Assembly: GCF_024868665.1 (NCBI RefSeq)
Contig: NC_079898.1
Location: 26,986,045 to 27,050,044 of the forward strand
Length of the DNA stretch: 64,000 nucleotides
Direction: 5' to 3'
From: Triplophysa rosa
Taxonomy: Eukaryota; Chordata; Actinopteri; Cypriniformes; Nemacheilidae
Shown here: positions 44,570-56,400 of the stretch, one piece after another
Position numbering within the stretch: the first letter of the stretch is position 1
Layout of the letters: the number at the start of each line of letters is the position of its first letter
Program-made: the position numbers and the translations under genes
The notes under the pieces: model-generated
What the model was told of the DNA's origin: nothing
Database searches by the model: none
Seen by the model: the letters and a program-made list of their open reading frames with translations, nothing else

Positions 44570-44812
44570 GACAGAGCGCGCGGTATTAGTCACGTGGCTG
44601 ACGCACCTCAGTCAGAGCGCGCGCTGCGGGGGAGTGTGTGTCACTTGTGCCTCGCGCACTTTACGCGTCTTGACTGTGCACGAATCGGAGTAAAAAGGCT
44701 CTTAAACCTAATTTACTTTAGATGACACGGGAAGTTGAATGTCTCTCTGGACGCTGTTTGACAATATTTTGTGATATTTGTGAGAAATGCGCTTATCCGC
44801 GCGGCGCCACAG
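44570..44812 (+). promoter_or_regulatory. GC-rich promoter and probable noncoding exon 1 of the receptor gene
   Basis: Dense CpG and GC boxes (agagcgcgcg, gcgcgcgctgcgggggag, cacgtg) end at gcgccacag/GTAAGAG, a strong donor at 44813. No start codon gives a useful frame, so this would be 5' UTR. The link to the exons at 50380 and 62510 is by position and strand only; the transcription start is not defined. Confidence 0.5.
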
Positions 44813-45990
44813 GTAAGAGATCCGACTGGATTTCTGACTGGAAACGGTTCCAGGAATTCAGTTATTGGACCATTTTAAAACGATGAATTTGTTCATTTAA
44901 TTGTGTAAATGTAATAATGCGTTAGATTGTTGTACGGTGCTCTTGGTTTTGTTAGTCTTTTCGAGTCCCAATGCGATGTTGTATGCATGTGAATTTCACA
45001 ATTTTACCTTCATTCACCTTTTCCATTTAACACTGAAGCAGGTTTACTGTATTCTTGCAGAGCACAGTGTATACACATGTCGTTGTTGTATTGTGTAATG
45101 TATAAACATGTGGTTGTATAATGCGTACGTCTCATTTGTTGGATGGACGTTAATTAGCAGAAAGAAACCCATTTATAAGTTGGCTGGAGTTATGTGTCTG
45201 TCAAATGTGAATTTCATTGCGGTGTTTACTGTATAGAAGGAAAACTGATCATACGAAACTTGAAGGTGTCTGTTGTTTATCGTCTTATTCGATGACATTT
45301 GATTTATTATGCAGTTGAATAGTTGATAACTTATTTTTCGTGCTCATCCATAAATATTTGCTTTTCCATCTTTACTATTTTTACACTTTTGTATTCGATC
45401 TTATGGGATATTTCATGTTAAGGCACCATTTACAGTTGCAGTTATAAGTCAGGCTTAAACATATAACATTTGCATGTTGAGAAAATATCGAGTCTCATTT
45501 TCTTCTCATCTGTATGCATAAACCCATAAATGAGCAAATGACATATAATGTGTGTGTCTATTATTTCCAGGGATGAAATGTGACGTAATATTACAGCTGT
45601 ATTGAGCACATGTACTGAATCCCACAGCGGACAGCGCCTCTGAATCAAGCATGACCTTACAGAGCCAATGTAGGAGTGAGAATGAACAGGATTAACATAC
45701 ATCATTTATTTTTTAGGAGGGTTGAGGAGGATGTTCCCTCTTCTTATCATCAACATTCCAGAAGTGAGTGTCACATTTCCTCCTCAATCACCTCCTGAAA
45801 GACTGTCGTCATGTGGAGGTTCAGCTTTATCAGGCACTCAAGAAATTAACTGCATTTCACATCAGACATCATCGTTTACAGAAAAACAGCATGAAAAGGA
45901 GGAATACATATAGAGATAATTGTTTGTATTTGGAGATGTCACCAAACTCCTAACCCTCAAGATATTTCTTAGTATTTGCTTATTTGTATA
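44813..45990. other. Putative receptor intron 1, first part
   Basis: No gene or repeat recognised. Confidence 0.4.
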
Positions 45991-45998
45991 ACAACTAT

Positions 45999-46870
45999 TA
46001 GGGCTGTGCAAAAATATCCATCCAGAAAACTCGCAAAAATAGTGTATCGACAGTCCAACCACTACTATCGATATATTTTTTTAAATCACGTTTAACGTCA
46101 TATACAGTTTATACGGCCAAGCAGGAGTAAGCATTGGGCTCTAGCTTTCAGAGCCGACGCGTGGGTTCGCTTTGATTTTAGGATGCACAGCCGCGAGTTT
46201 AGAGCGCGCATGAAACGCGCATTGGATAATTCGATTATATTCACGTGACCCACAGTTTGGGAACCTCTGTTCTAGAGGTCCATGCACGTCAAGGCCACTC
46301 TTCAACTTATTCTTAGACCACGTCCACAATAATAGATTTTCATTTCAAAACAGAGTTTTCGTTTTAAAAACGCTCTTCGTCCACACTCATGTTTCCCAAG
46401 TGCTGTGCTTATATCCATGTAGCCTGCTGCACATGAGTAGCATAATAACTAACTAATAACTCCGAGTTATTCAATATTCTGTCTCCTAAAATGCAATCTA
46501 CAGTATGCACGAATTGACATTAATGCTATCAAGCTAAAGAGCAGCCAAAACAACCCTGAGCACTGACCAAAACAGAATAGAAAATGTAACGGATTTAATG
46601 GTTATAATGGGAATTGTATTGGTTTTTATGGAAACTATAATGGTGTCTACTGGTATGTGGTGGATTTTATTGGTGGGATGTTAAAAAGCCTCAGGTGGTC
46701 CACAGCAAGTTGAATTTTCAGCTCTATTTTCATATTACATTTTTGATTAAAAAAGTATTGCAATATATTGCAGTATGTATCATATCGAAATATATTGCAA
46801 TATACTGTATCGTGACACATCTGTCGTGATATGTATCGTATCGCAAGGCCCTTGCCAATACACAGCCCTA
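45999..46870. mobile_element. hAT-type MITE with 8-bp duplication
   Basis: Direct repeats ACAACTAT at 45991-45998 and 46871-46878. Termini TAGGGCTGTGC and, inverted, TAGGGCTGTG. The right half contains tatcgtatcgcaag/caatatattgca motifs typical of this family. No transposase is encoded. Confidence 0.88.
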
Positions 46871-46878
46871 ACAACTAT

Positions 46879-48603
46879 ACACATTTCTTGTCATACCAAG
46901 CTCTGGAATATTTTATTGGGTAGAAATTGTGACTGTGTTGTGGACAAGGATGGTCAGTTAAAGTTTAAATGGTTGAGATCCACTGCAGTGTAGAATGAGG
47001 AACAAACATGACATGAAAAAATCATTTGGCTAGTTAAGATGGCATGTGCTTTTGTTTTTGTAAGCAGTTATATTTATGACGAAACAAATGGAGAGATGGA
47101 AAAGATGTGATAATGTTTCTTTATAGGCATGCAAAGCTAAACCCATAACATCTGAGAGTTGAGAGGCTGAGCCTTATAAATGATTGTGATAGTGTCTTCT
47201 GATCTGTTTAAGGTCAGAAACATGACCGCTCTCATGCCCGGCTCAGGAAAGGGCTATAATGGCTTTCCTAAAGCTCTCTCTCTCCATCTGTCCACTGGCT
47301 TGATTGACCATGAATCATATTTAGGTCAGTCTGCGCAGTGGGAGGGTTGATGTGTTGCTGTACGTACGTGACTCTCTCACCCCTTGATCTGCTCCTTTAT
47401 TGTTGCTACTTGTCTTTTGATGTGTGTGTTCTACATTATAGTCTGTCCTCCTCATGACCTTTGGTTCCTTCAGGGTCAATCAGTCAAGAACACAAACCCA
47501 AGTGACATGTGAAATGTTTGACCCTGCTGCTGATTCATAATGTCCTGCCCACTCTTCCTGTTTGATGAGTGTGACCCTGACGGTCTTAGACTGTAACTAA
47601 CTGATATTGACGGATGGTTGGATTGATTAGGGAACTCATATACATTGTTGACATTTTTATGTCATTGCGCCACATTTTTGTAGATTGTTTAGTCAACTAA
47701 TACAGACTCAAATGTTGCTCTTAGCTCAATAGATCTAATGTAGTTTCTTTTTTAGACAAATGTTTCGTAACTGTTTCATTTAGTACTTCATTTTGTTTCA
47801 GATGTTCATCAGAAATGAAGGCACAAATGTTCATATGAACTCTTTTTTTATATTGCTATCTTGTCTTTTGGCAAATCTCATGGTTGAGGTCTCTGTAACT
47901 CTAGAGAACAGTTCTGTTTGCATGAAAAACAATAGCTTTTTCCTTTCCTATGGGACATGCAGTATGTAGTATTTCCGCAGGCTGTCATTCGGCAGGACTT
48001 ATTTATGGTGGTCAGGTTAACTGTGATGTCTCAGTGTTTGCGTGCCGCTGTAGACAGATGGGCAGACATTATAGAAGTGCCACAGAGCAGCAGGTGCCTC
48101 TTACGCTCTGTCTGATTAAAACTAATGTGCTCTCTGGCCCAGGTGCATCATGGGAACTGAAGTTGGTGCAGTATTTTTCTGGATGTGTGTGCTGGTTTAT
48201 TCACAGTGCAGCTCTTGTAGAGATGGTGATACAGCTTTAAGAATACAGTTATATGATGTCAGCTCAGTGTATTTTGTTTAAAACTGTTGGTTACATTATA
48301 CCACAAAATGTACAAAACCTGACAAATCGTTAGTCAGAGTTCATGGCGAAATGTGTTTGGGGTTAATCTTTGTGAGTTCACGTGTAATAGTTGCGGAGAG
48401 GACATACAAAAACAAAAAGTGTTTGAACAAGAAGAGTTTGGGATTGAGGTTTTAGAGGTTTTAGAGGTTTTGTTACGTGGGATTTTATGAAGATCTTCAC
48501 TAAGGGTAGACAGTCTCACAGTTTCTGTTTGTCGCATAGAAAGAACAGCCCTCGAGCAACTATAATGATTACAAATGGTTAGCAGCGCACTGGGTTTTAG
48601 AAC
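46879..48603. other. Receptor intron 1, middle
   Basis: No gene. Parts such as 47200-47420 look like unique sequence rather than repeat and could hold regulatory DNA, but nothing in them identifies a function. Confidence 0.35.
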
Positions 48604-48985
48604 AATTCAATTCAATTCAATTTTATTTATATAGCGCTTTTCACAATGTGCATTGTTCCAAAGCAGCTTTACAGGAGCAAATAAGAAAAACACAGAAAGG
48701 TAAAACACAGCACAGTGCATGGTGTTTATAGACCAAGCAAGATCATTATAATAAATAATATCTAATAAATAAATGAATAAATAAATAAATAAATGCAGTC
48801 TCCCGGTGAGCAAGCCAACACTGCACTGCTCTGCTGTGGCGAGGAACCCAAACTCCAATGATGAATAATGGAGAAAAAAAAACCTCGGGAGAAACCAGGC
48901 TCAGCCGGGAGGGCCAGATCTCCTCTGACGTGTCATAGCTGCACTCAGTGACCCCGACCAAAGCCACCGAGCAACGTCCACAGTG
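48604..48985 (-). mobile_element. LINE 3' end (L2/CR1-like), minus strand
   Basis: (CAATT)n at 48604-48623, then ttttatttatatagcgcttt, gcattgttccaaagcagctt and the ggcgaggaacccaaactcc / aaacctcgggagaaacc block: the reverse complement of a fish LINE 3' UTR related to the copies at 2646 and 22375. An internal (AAAT)n lies near 48765-48796. Confidence 0.7.
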
Positions 48986-50379
48986 TGAACAGAACAGTGT
49001 GTGTGTGGTTTAGTGGTCTAATACAAGCTGAAAAAGACTGAATCCCTATAATTGTTATCTGCAGTTCTTCATCTGGCATCACAGTGTTTTTCTGTCTTTT
49101 TCCATGTTGTGTCTGCACAGAAAAGGTGTTACTCTTTAGAGAATCCGAATCATGAATCATACCCCTTTCCCTGCCTCTGTAATCTCTCCATTCTTCAAAT
49201 AATTAGAGCAGATGATACGCAAACTATGCCAACGTTTGTGTTCTTATGTTCAGCGTCATTAAATATCACATTTTCATTCCCAGTGCTGAGATACAGATGA
49301 TACGGATGCTGTTTATATACTGTAGGCAGGTAATGAGTTTTAAACTGAGGTCATGTCGCAGTGATTGATGATTCCTGTAGTATGAGACTATATTGATTTG
49401 ACCCATAATACTGAATACTGAAGAAGACAGCCTGTGACTTTAAAGATGTTCATTACAGCACTTTATACCCTTCAGGGGTTATGATCCAGATTTCACTTTC
49501 TGTGCTTTACATGTGTGTTTAATGACACTGAAGTTTGCTATTGACAGATTTCTAACAAAGAGTTCTTTCTCTAATGTTGAATGCACATTTGTGAATTACC
49601 ACTATTCTTGATGTAAACTTGAGCACTTTCGTGAATCCAGAAACCAAAAGGAACATGCCCTTTGACAATGTTTTGTTATTCTTTGTTGTGTTGTATATTT
49701 CTTCGCAGATCTATTATTGTCGTGACCAATGCCTTCATCCCTCTTATGTATGCTGTGAATTTTAACTGCACTCTGCGTGTCGTGACCGGGCTTTTTGCTT
49801 TTTCTAGTTTACAAACAGTCAGACTGGATGCCATCTGGAAGGTTTTCTGCTTGCTTTTATCCTCGCAGTAAACTGAAAATAGAGAAGGAGAGAGATTTTA
49901 AGAGTGAGAAATATGATTTCTTTCATGACGTTTTGTTTAAACTGCAGATGTGTGCCGTCGCTGTGTTTGTGGGAGAGTTATTACAGTCGGATGATGTTTG
50001 CTGGAGACTTGTGTTTGAAACGTGTTCTGTGTCGTATGAGTGTGGATTTTACTGTATAAACGTGCCGAAAGGGCAGATGTCAAGAGAATGGATCTCTCAC
50101 ATGGAGAGTCTCACGGTGAAGAAGATGACCATCTGTGATGAAGTTTAGCACATGAAAGATGTCATTTCACACTCACAGCATAATGCAATATATTACTGCG
50201 TCCTAACTCAATGCATTTGTGTGTTTTTTCAGTGAAATCAGTGTAGGATTAATAGCATTAAATATACTTATTATGCTGACTATGAAATTCTGTGATTCTG
50301 CAGATGAGCTCATACTGTGTGTTGACCCTGTGCATGTGGAATGAGATCATTTCATTGACCTGCTTGTGTTCTTCCTCAG
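48986..50379. other. Receptor intron 1, end
   Basis: No supported gene. A 117-codon frame at 49795-50148 resembles nothing I know and has no splice or repeat context supporting it. Confidence 0.35.
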
Positions 50380-50460
50380 ATAGACCTCACCAGACCGACG
50401 CTCTCATCCTCTCAACATGACCATCTTCAGCTCTTTATTTGTTCTTCTCTTCATCAGCAG
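50380..50460 (+). CDS. Receptor exon 2: start codon and signal peptide
   Basis: TTCTTCCTCAG acceptor, 37 bp of leader, ATG at 50417-50419, and donor CAGCAG/GTAAGAGG. The 44 coding bases leave AG, which the G of the next exon completes to arginine. Confidence 0.68.
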
Positions 50461-53400
50461 GTAAGAGGATTCTGATGAATCAAACTCATTTGATTGTGAT
50501 TGAGGTTTCTGAATCTGCCTGGATGCAACACAAGCATGAAAACTGGCCCTTTTCCACTGCATAGTACAGCACGGTTCAGCGTGGTACAGCTTACTTTTGG
50601 GGGGGGTTCCTTCAGTACCCGAGACTTTTATTTAGTACCAATTCGGTTGAGGTTTCAAGCGCTCTGTACCGATTCTAAAATGTGACGTGTTTACACACAG
50701 ATCACTGATTGGTAAGAGAATCGTCATTACCAGCATTATTGGATTATTATACAGTTTAATATGTAATATTGGCAGTTCATTTTATGCTTCGTGACATGAT
50801 ATGGCGACTGCACATTAGCTTTCCCTCGTGCACCATTGAGCAAACTATGATGTCGTCGTCTGCTCTTTGTGGTTGGATTTCCCAAACTCTCTGGTATTTT
50901 TAGCAGTATTTTGTTTTGCTGTCATCCGCCCTCCATATGCTCCATTGATCCTGTGTTGTGCGTTAGTTTGTGTCGCATCTACGATGATGCCACGGCAGTA
51001 GAGGCGGCGCAACGATGACGATAATTTATAATCCCACCCACAATGAAACGGTACTAAACAGTAACAAACTGAGCGGAAGTGAAGCGAGCTGTACTGAGCC
51101 GAGTCGTACACAGCTTTGTGTATTTTGACTCTGTATACCTGGATCCCTGCAGTGCTTTGTACACATAATATTGGAAAGTAGAGTTAAACGCTGGTTAAAA
51201 GAGCCTGCAAAACAAAATGTGATGACCATTGCAAAATCCCTGCTGTAATAAAACACACACAACAATGTTTAATAAATAGTTACATTTATTGATAATGAGA
51301 ATCAGGGAGTAAATGAAAAAAGTTGTATAGTTCATTAGACTCTCTCTGGGTCGCTTACGGTTGCCAAGCAACTGAGTGCATTAAAGGGATAGTTCACCCA
51401 GAAATAAAACATCTGTCATTTATTTGCCCTCATGTTGTTTCAAATCCATGTCACTGAAAACAGAAGCGTTCTTCTGTCAAATGTTTCTCTTCCACTGGTT
51501 AAAACATCAGACAGTTTTGGAATGAAATGAAAGTAAATAAGGAAAGAGTTGTGTATCATGTTGATGTGCTGTCATAGCAGTATGGATATATTGTATTTTC
51601 TAATCTTGTCCAATGTATGTATACTTAAAACGTTAATACATCACAATATTTTAAAAAGTGGATATTTATTGATGTTGAATATTTTTACTGCATTAGTATT
51701 TGTAGAGTTTCTGTTGAGATGAGGTTACCATTAAAATAAAGAGCAGGACAATTAACCTGATCTCAAACTAAGTTTATGGATAATAATCTGCCAAAACTAC
51801 AACATTTCACCTATTTCTTATTAAAAACTTAAATTCAAATTGATCACTTGAATATTCAACTGACTAAATATCTACACTAGTTGCATTTTGTATAAATTAA
51901 AAAAATCAAGTTTAACCAACTTCGTTTTATATGTCAGTTTCATAAAGCCGTTTTGCATTGAAAAAATCAAGGCAGCTGTTGAATGAAAGTTTTTAAGTGG
52001 CATTTACAGTGTTTTCACTGTTTGTGTGTATTTGAGTTTTCAGACAGACTGCAAAACTGTATAGTCCATTATTAACCCTTGGACATTTTTGTCCATTTAA
52101 ATTTTGTTTTCTTTGTCGTTTTGGCTGTTTATGCAAACATCATACATCATTTCGCTTTCATAAATGTTTTTTAAACTAGGTACATACAATTTTTACACTC
52201 AGGTCCATTAGGAAAAAAACTGTGTTCATGTGTTAGTATAGATGTTAAGTGTGGTTTGTATGTGTATACTGAAAATTCTTTGTGTCTGTGTATGTATACA
52301 GCTTGAAAGAACGACATCATATTTTACAGCAAATCACAAATCCATCTCCTTATATTCACGTCACTGTAGCTTGCTGAGATTTGAAAATATTTTTTGTTCA
52401 AACATGTTTTTTTATCCCTTGATTGCATTATTATTCATTTTTAATAGTTGTTTAACTGAGTTAAAAGGTGAGCTTGATTTTGATGTAGAAGTTCAGAAGC
52501 CCCTCAGTACAGTTTTCAGCATAAAGGCATAATAGATGTGGCATTATGTAAACAAACAAGGTTAAAACTCTGAAAATGAATGAATGTTTGGTAGTTATGA
52601 TCTGGAAAGGATCTGTTTAAAAAATTAAATTTGGTAAAAGTAGAAAAAATTTGAATAACTAATAATTTTATGAGGGTTTTTGGACATGGACATTTTTGTC
52701 CATTTTGAACCCAAGTCTGACACTGCTCAAAAAATAATAATGCAATAAAATTCATGTTGTTGTTAAATATGAACATATTCATGACTGTAGTAATAAAAAA
52801 AATCTGTTTCACATGTTGTATATAGAAAATATTTAGAATTATTCATTTTTTTCATGAAAAACAATAGGGTCACCATGTAAACAAACTGTTATTTAAAGGG
52901 TTAAAATTCTAAAAATGAATGAACGTTTGGTAGTTATGATAAGAACTGATTCAGATTTCACAATTGAAAGTGTGAAAAAATAAGGATGTATAATATTATT
53001 ATGACCATGTTTGGACGTGGACATTTTTGTCCATTTTCAGCCTAAGAGTGAGTTTTTTTAAATTGATGCACAAGGGATAATCGTTAATAGACACGTTAAT
53101 AGAATTTGCTAAAGTCTATGACATGAAACTCTCTTCCACCTCAAAGCAGTGGATCCAGTAGAAGCACAGGTGCTGTGGGGCATGCAGTGCCCCTGTGCAT
53201 CTGATGCATGTAATGCGTCTGCAGTATTAGGGGCGACTCACATTTCGCATCTTTTGCGTGCGCATATTCGTTATTTTAAATGTAGACAAGTGCGCTCAAA
53301 CAGGAGGCGATGCGGTCGCGATGCACATACGATGCGACGCGCATGCGATGCGACGCTCCCTTTTTTCTAGGGGCATCGGCGCCGCATTGAGATGAAAATA

Positions 53401-56400
53401 TTAAAACTTTTCAGAATGCCGCACGCGCACCGCAGGTCATGTGACAAGTTGCCAGCAAATTAGCAGCCCTGAACCTGGCAGCACGGGTCAGAGCCAGTCA
53501 GAGAGGGCCAGTGAGGACTACACCAGCAGCCATCTCTGCAGAAACAGGTGAAAGTCAGAACATGAGCAAGTTTTTCAAAAAGTTCACACGATACCACTTC
53601 ATAATCATATATTAACCATTTAAAAATGACAATTGTAAAGAAGTTGAGAACAATTATTGTCTTTTTAATGTATTTTATTTATAAAACAAGAGATGTGTTG
53701 TCCAGGCACCTGTGCAGTGCCATATTTATGTCATCCCACTTTTCCCATGCCCCCCTGACTTGTTCTTGGTGCACCCTGTGCCACCCCATTAAAAGAATCC
53801 TAGAATCGCCCCTGCCCTTAGCGATGATATGTGATTGCAGTGGAGAGTGAGGTGAAGTAGCACTTCTGTCCCTTTTTCTTTGGATTACACTCTTCTGGGA
53901 GAGCAGGAGTCTTTTCATCTTCTGCTTTTCATTTACTGGGAAACAAGAAGAACACTTGAAAAGGTCCAAGAGTAGACTGTGGAAACAGACACACACGGGA
54001 CACGGCTCGGCTCTCTTCACAAGTGACTGTGTTGTTTAAGAAGCTTTCAGAACAGCCAAACAGACACAACCACACAAAGAGCCAGCCAGCGACATATAAA
54101 AGACTTATATAAAACACTCTTCTATCAGGACTGGCACATGTTGCTAAATATACACGTGTGTGAGCGAGAGAGAGAGATACGCTCCAGTGATGATGAAGTG
54201 CCAAAGATGAGTCGCTTTACCATAGTAATGATGTCGAACACTTTCCAAAGCTTATGTCTCATCTGTGTGGGGTAACCTATCTTAACCCGTCTTCTGAGTC
54301 TTCTGGAATTGTATGACTGTCATTAGATGGGTGATTCTCACGAAATCTTGGTTTCAAGATGTCAAACATGGTTTTCTTAAAAACACATTCATTTAAAAAC
54401 CTTTGCTAACATTTTTTTTACCATTTAAAACTGTCAATCTCATAGCATGTTTTGCTATAAACAAGCGAAGCCATGATGCCTAAGCAGGTTATTTATTAAT
54501 CATACATAAGACATTAATGAATTGTATTTTAATAATACTGTATATTATACATGTAAAATTCCTTTAATTGTGGAAAGCTACCTGTATCGGTAATGAGGAG
54601 GGAAAAAGTTGTGTACACAGTGTGACAAGAGAATATTAAGATTTTAACTAGAAAAATATAAAGTCATTTGTTAAAAAGAACTAGTAGATGTGTTTCTTCA
54701 CGTAAAATCAAACTTAATGTAAATATATTTGTGTGTCTTTAAAAACGTTACGGAGGATGAGAATATCAGTCCTGGACACTTCTTCCCTCCACTATTTCTT
54801 CAGTTTTATAATACATGAATATTCTGACAATCATTTTTTTGTCATTTGAGAACATCTAGTAGAACATCCAATTGTTTTTTTCACAATATTTTTAATTTAC
54901 TCTGTTTAAATTACAACTCAGACAAGTTGGGATGCATTACGGTTATAAGAATTCCAGCAGAAAAAGCAACAAAATACACAAATAATTATTTCCTGTCTTC
55001 TTCCAAGGTAGACAACACAATTATCTTTATTATGATCATTTGTTGTGTTACCGAATTGTATGTTTTATAATTCAAATCTGCTGCCATGATGTTTCAGTGG
55101 TTTCGTGAGAATCACTCAGATATTGTTTTTAACACATAACTCGAATATTACTCGTAGTTATTCGTCCATTGGTGAACTCCGGCATTTTCATTCTCTGAGT
55201 TCTGATCTGAACTGCTTCAGTTTTCACACTTTGGATCTGTGAGCAGCCATTTTAGGTTATTTTTGAAAACTTTTAAAGCCAGAGCAGTTGCCATAGCGAC
55301 TGTTTTAAGGATTATCTCATGCACTCTACAAATGTAAGCAAAATCAAGTTATTTCTCATTTATTCACTTGAACGATTATTTCTTCTGTGATTTCTTATGT
55401 AAATGGTATTGTGTGCTGCTGTGGACACCCGTTCCCTCTAGCAAATAAAACAGCCGTTTCCAGATGATTTTGTGGATGTTAGCTGTTATAAGCAAAAACA
55501 AACACAGACATTTGAACAGGACAAAGGCTCTCCTTGGAGGAATCATTGAGAGAAATTGGTTTACTCACAGTGCACATTAGCTTTATACACTGACCAAAAT
55601 TATAAACGCAACACTTTTGTTTTTTCCCCCATTTTTCATGAGCTGAACTCAATCTAAGACTTTTTCTATGTACACAAAAGGCCTATTTCTCTCAAATATT
55701 GTTCACAAATCTGTCTAAACCTGTGTTAGTGAGCACTTCTCCTTTGCCGAGATAATCCATCCACCTCACAGGTGTGGCATATCAAGATGCTGATTAGACA
55801 GCATGATTATTGCACATGTGTGCCTTAGGCCGGCCACAATAAAAGGCCACTCTAAAATGTGCAGTTTTATCACACAGCACAATGCCACAGATGTCGCAAG
55901 TTTTTAGGGAGCGTGCAATTGGCATGCTGACTGCAGGAATGTCCACCAGAGCTGCTGCCCGTGAATTGAATGTTAATTTCTCTACCATAAGCAGTCTCCA
56001 AAGGCGTTTCAGAGAATTTTGCAGTACATCCAACTGGCCTCACAACCGCAGACCACGTGTAACCACACCAGCCCAGGACCTCCACATCCAGCATCTTCAC
56101 CTCCAAGATCATCTGAGACCAGCCACCCGGACAGCTGCTGCAACAATCGGTTTGCATAACCAAAGAATTTCTGCACAAACTGTCAGAAACCGTCTCAGGG
56201 AAGCTCATCTGCATGCTCGTCGTCCTCATTGGGGTCTTGACCTGACTGCAGTTCATCATCGTAACCGACTTGAGTGGGCAAATGCTCACATTCGATGGCG
56301 TCTGGCACTTTGGAGAGGTGTTCTCTTCACGGATGAACCCCCGGTTTTTACTGTACAGGGCAGATGGCAGACAGCGTGTATGGCGTCGTGTGGGTGAGCG

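Noticed and set aside
47950..48240. 96-codon frame with many cysteines
   Set aside because: Composition and context give no support; no family recognised.
49795..50148. 117-codon frame before receptor exon 2
   Set aside because: No recognisable domain and no splice or promoter context. It lies between exon 1 and exon 2 of the receptor gene.
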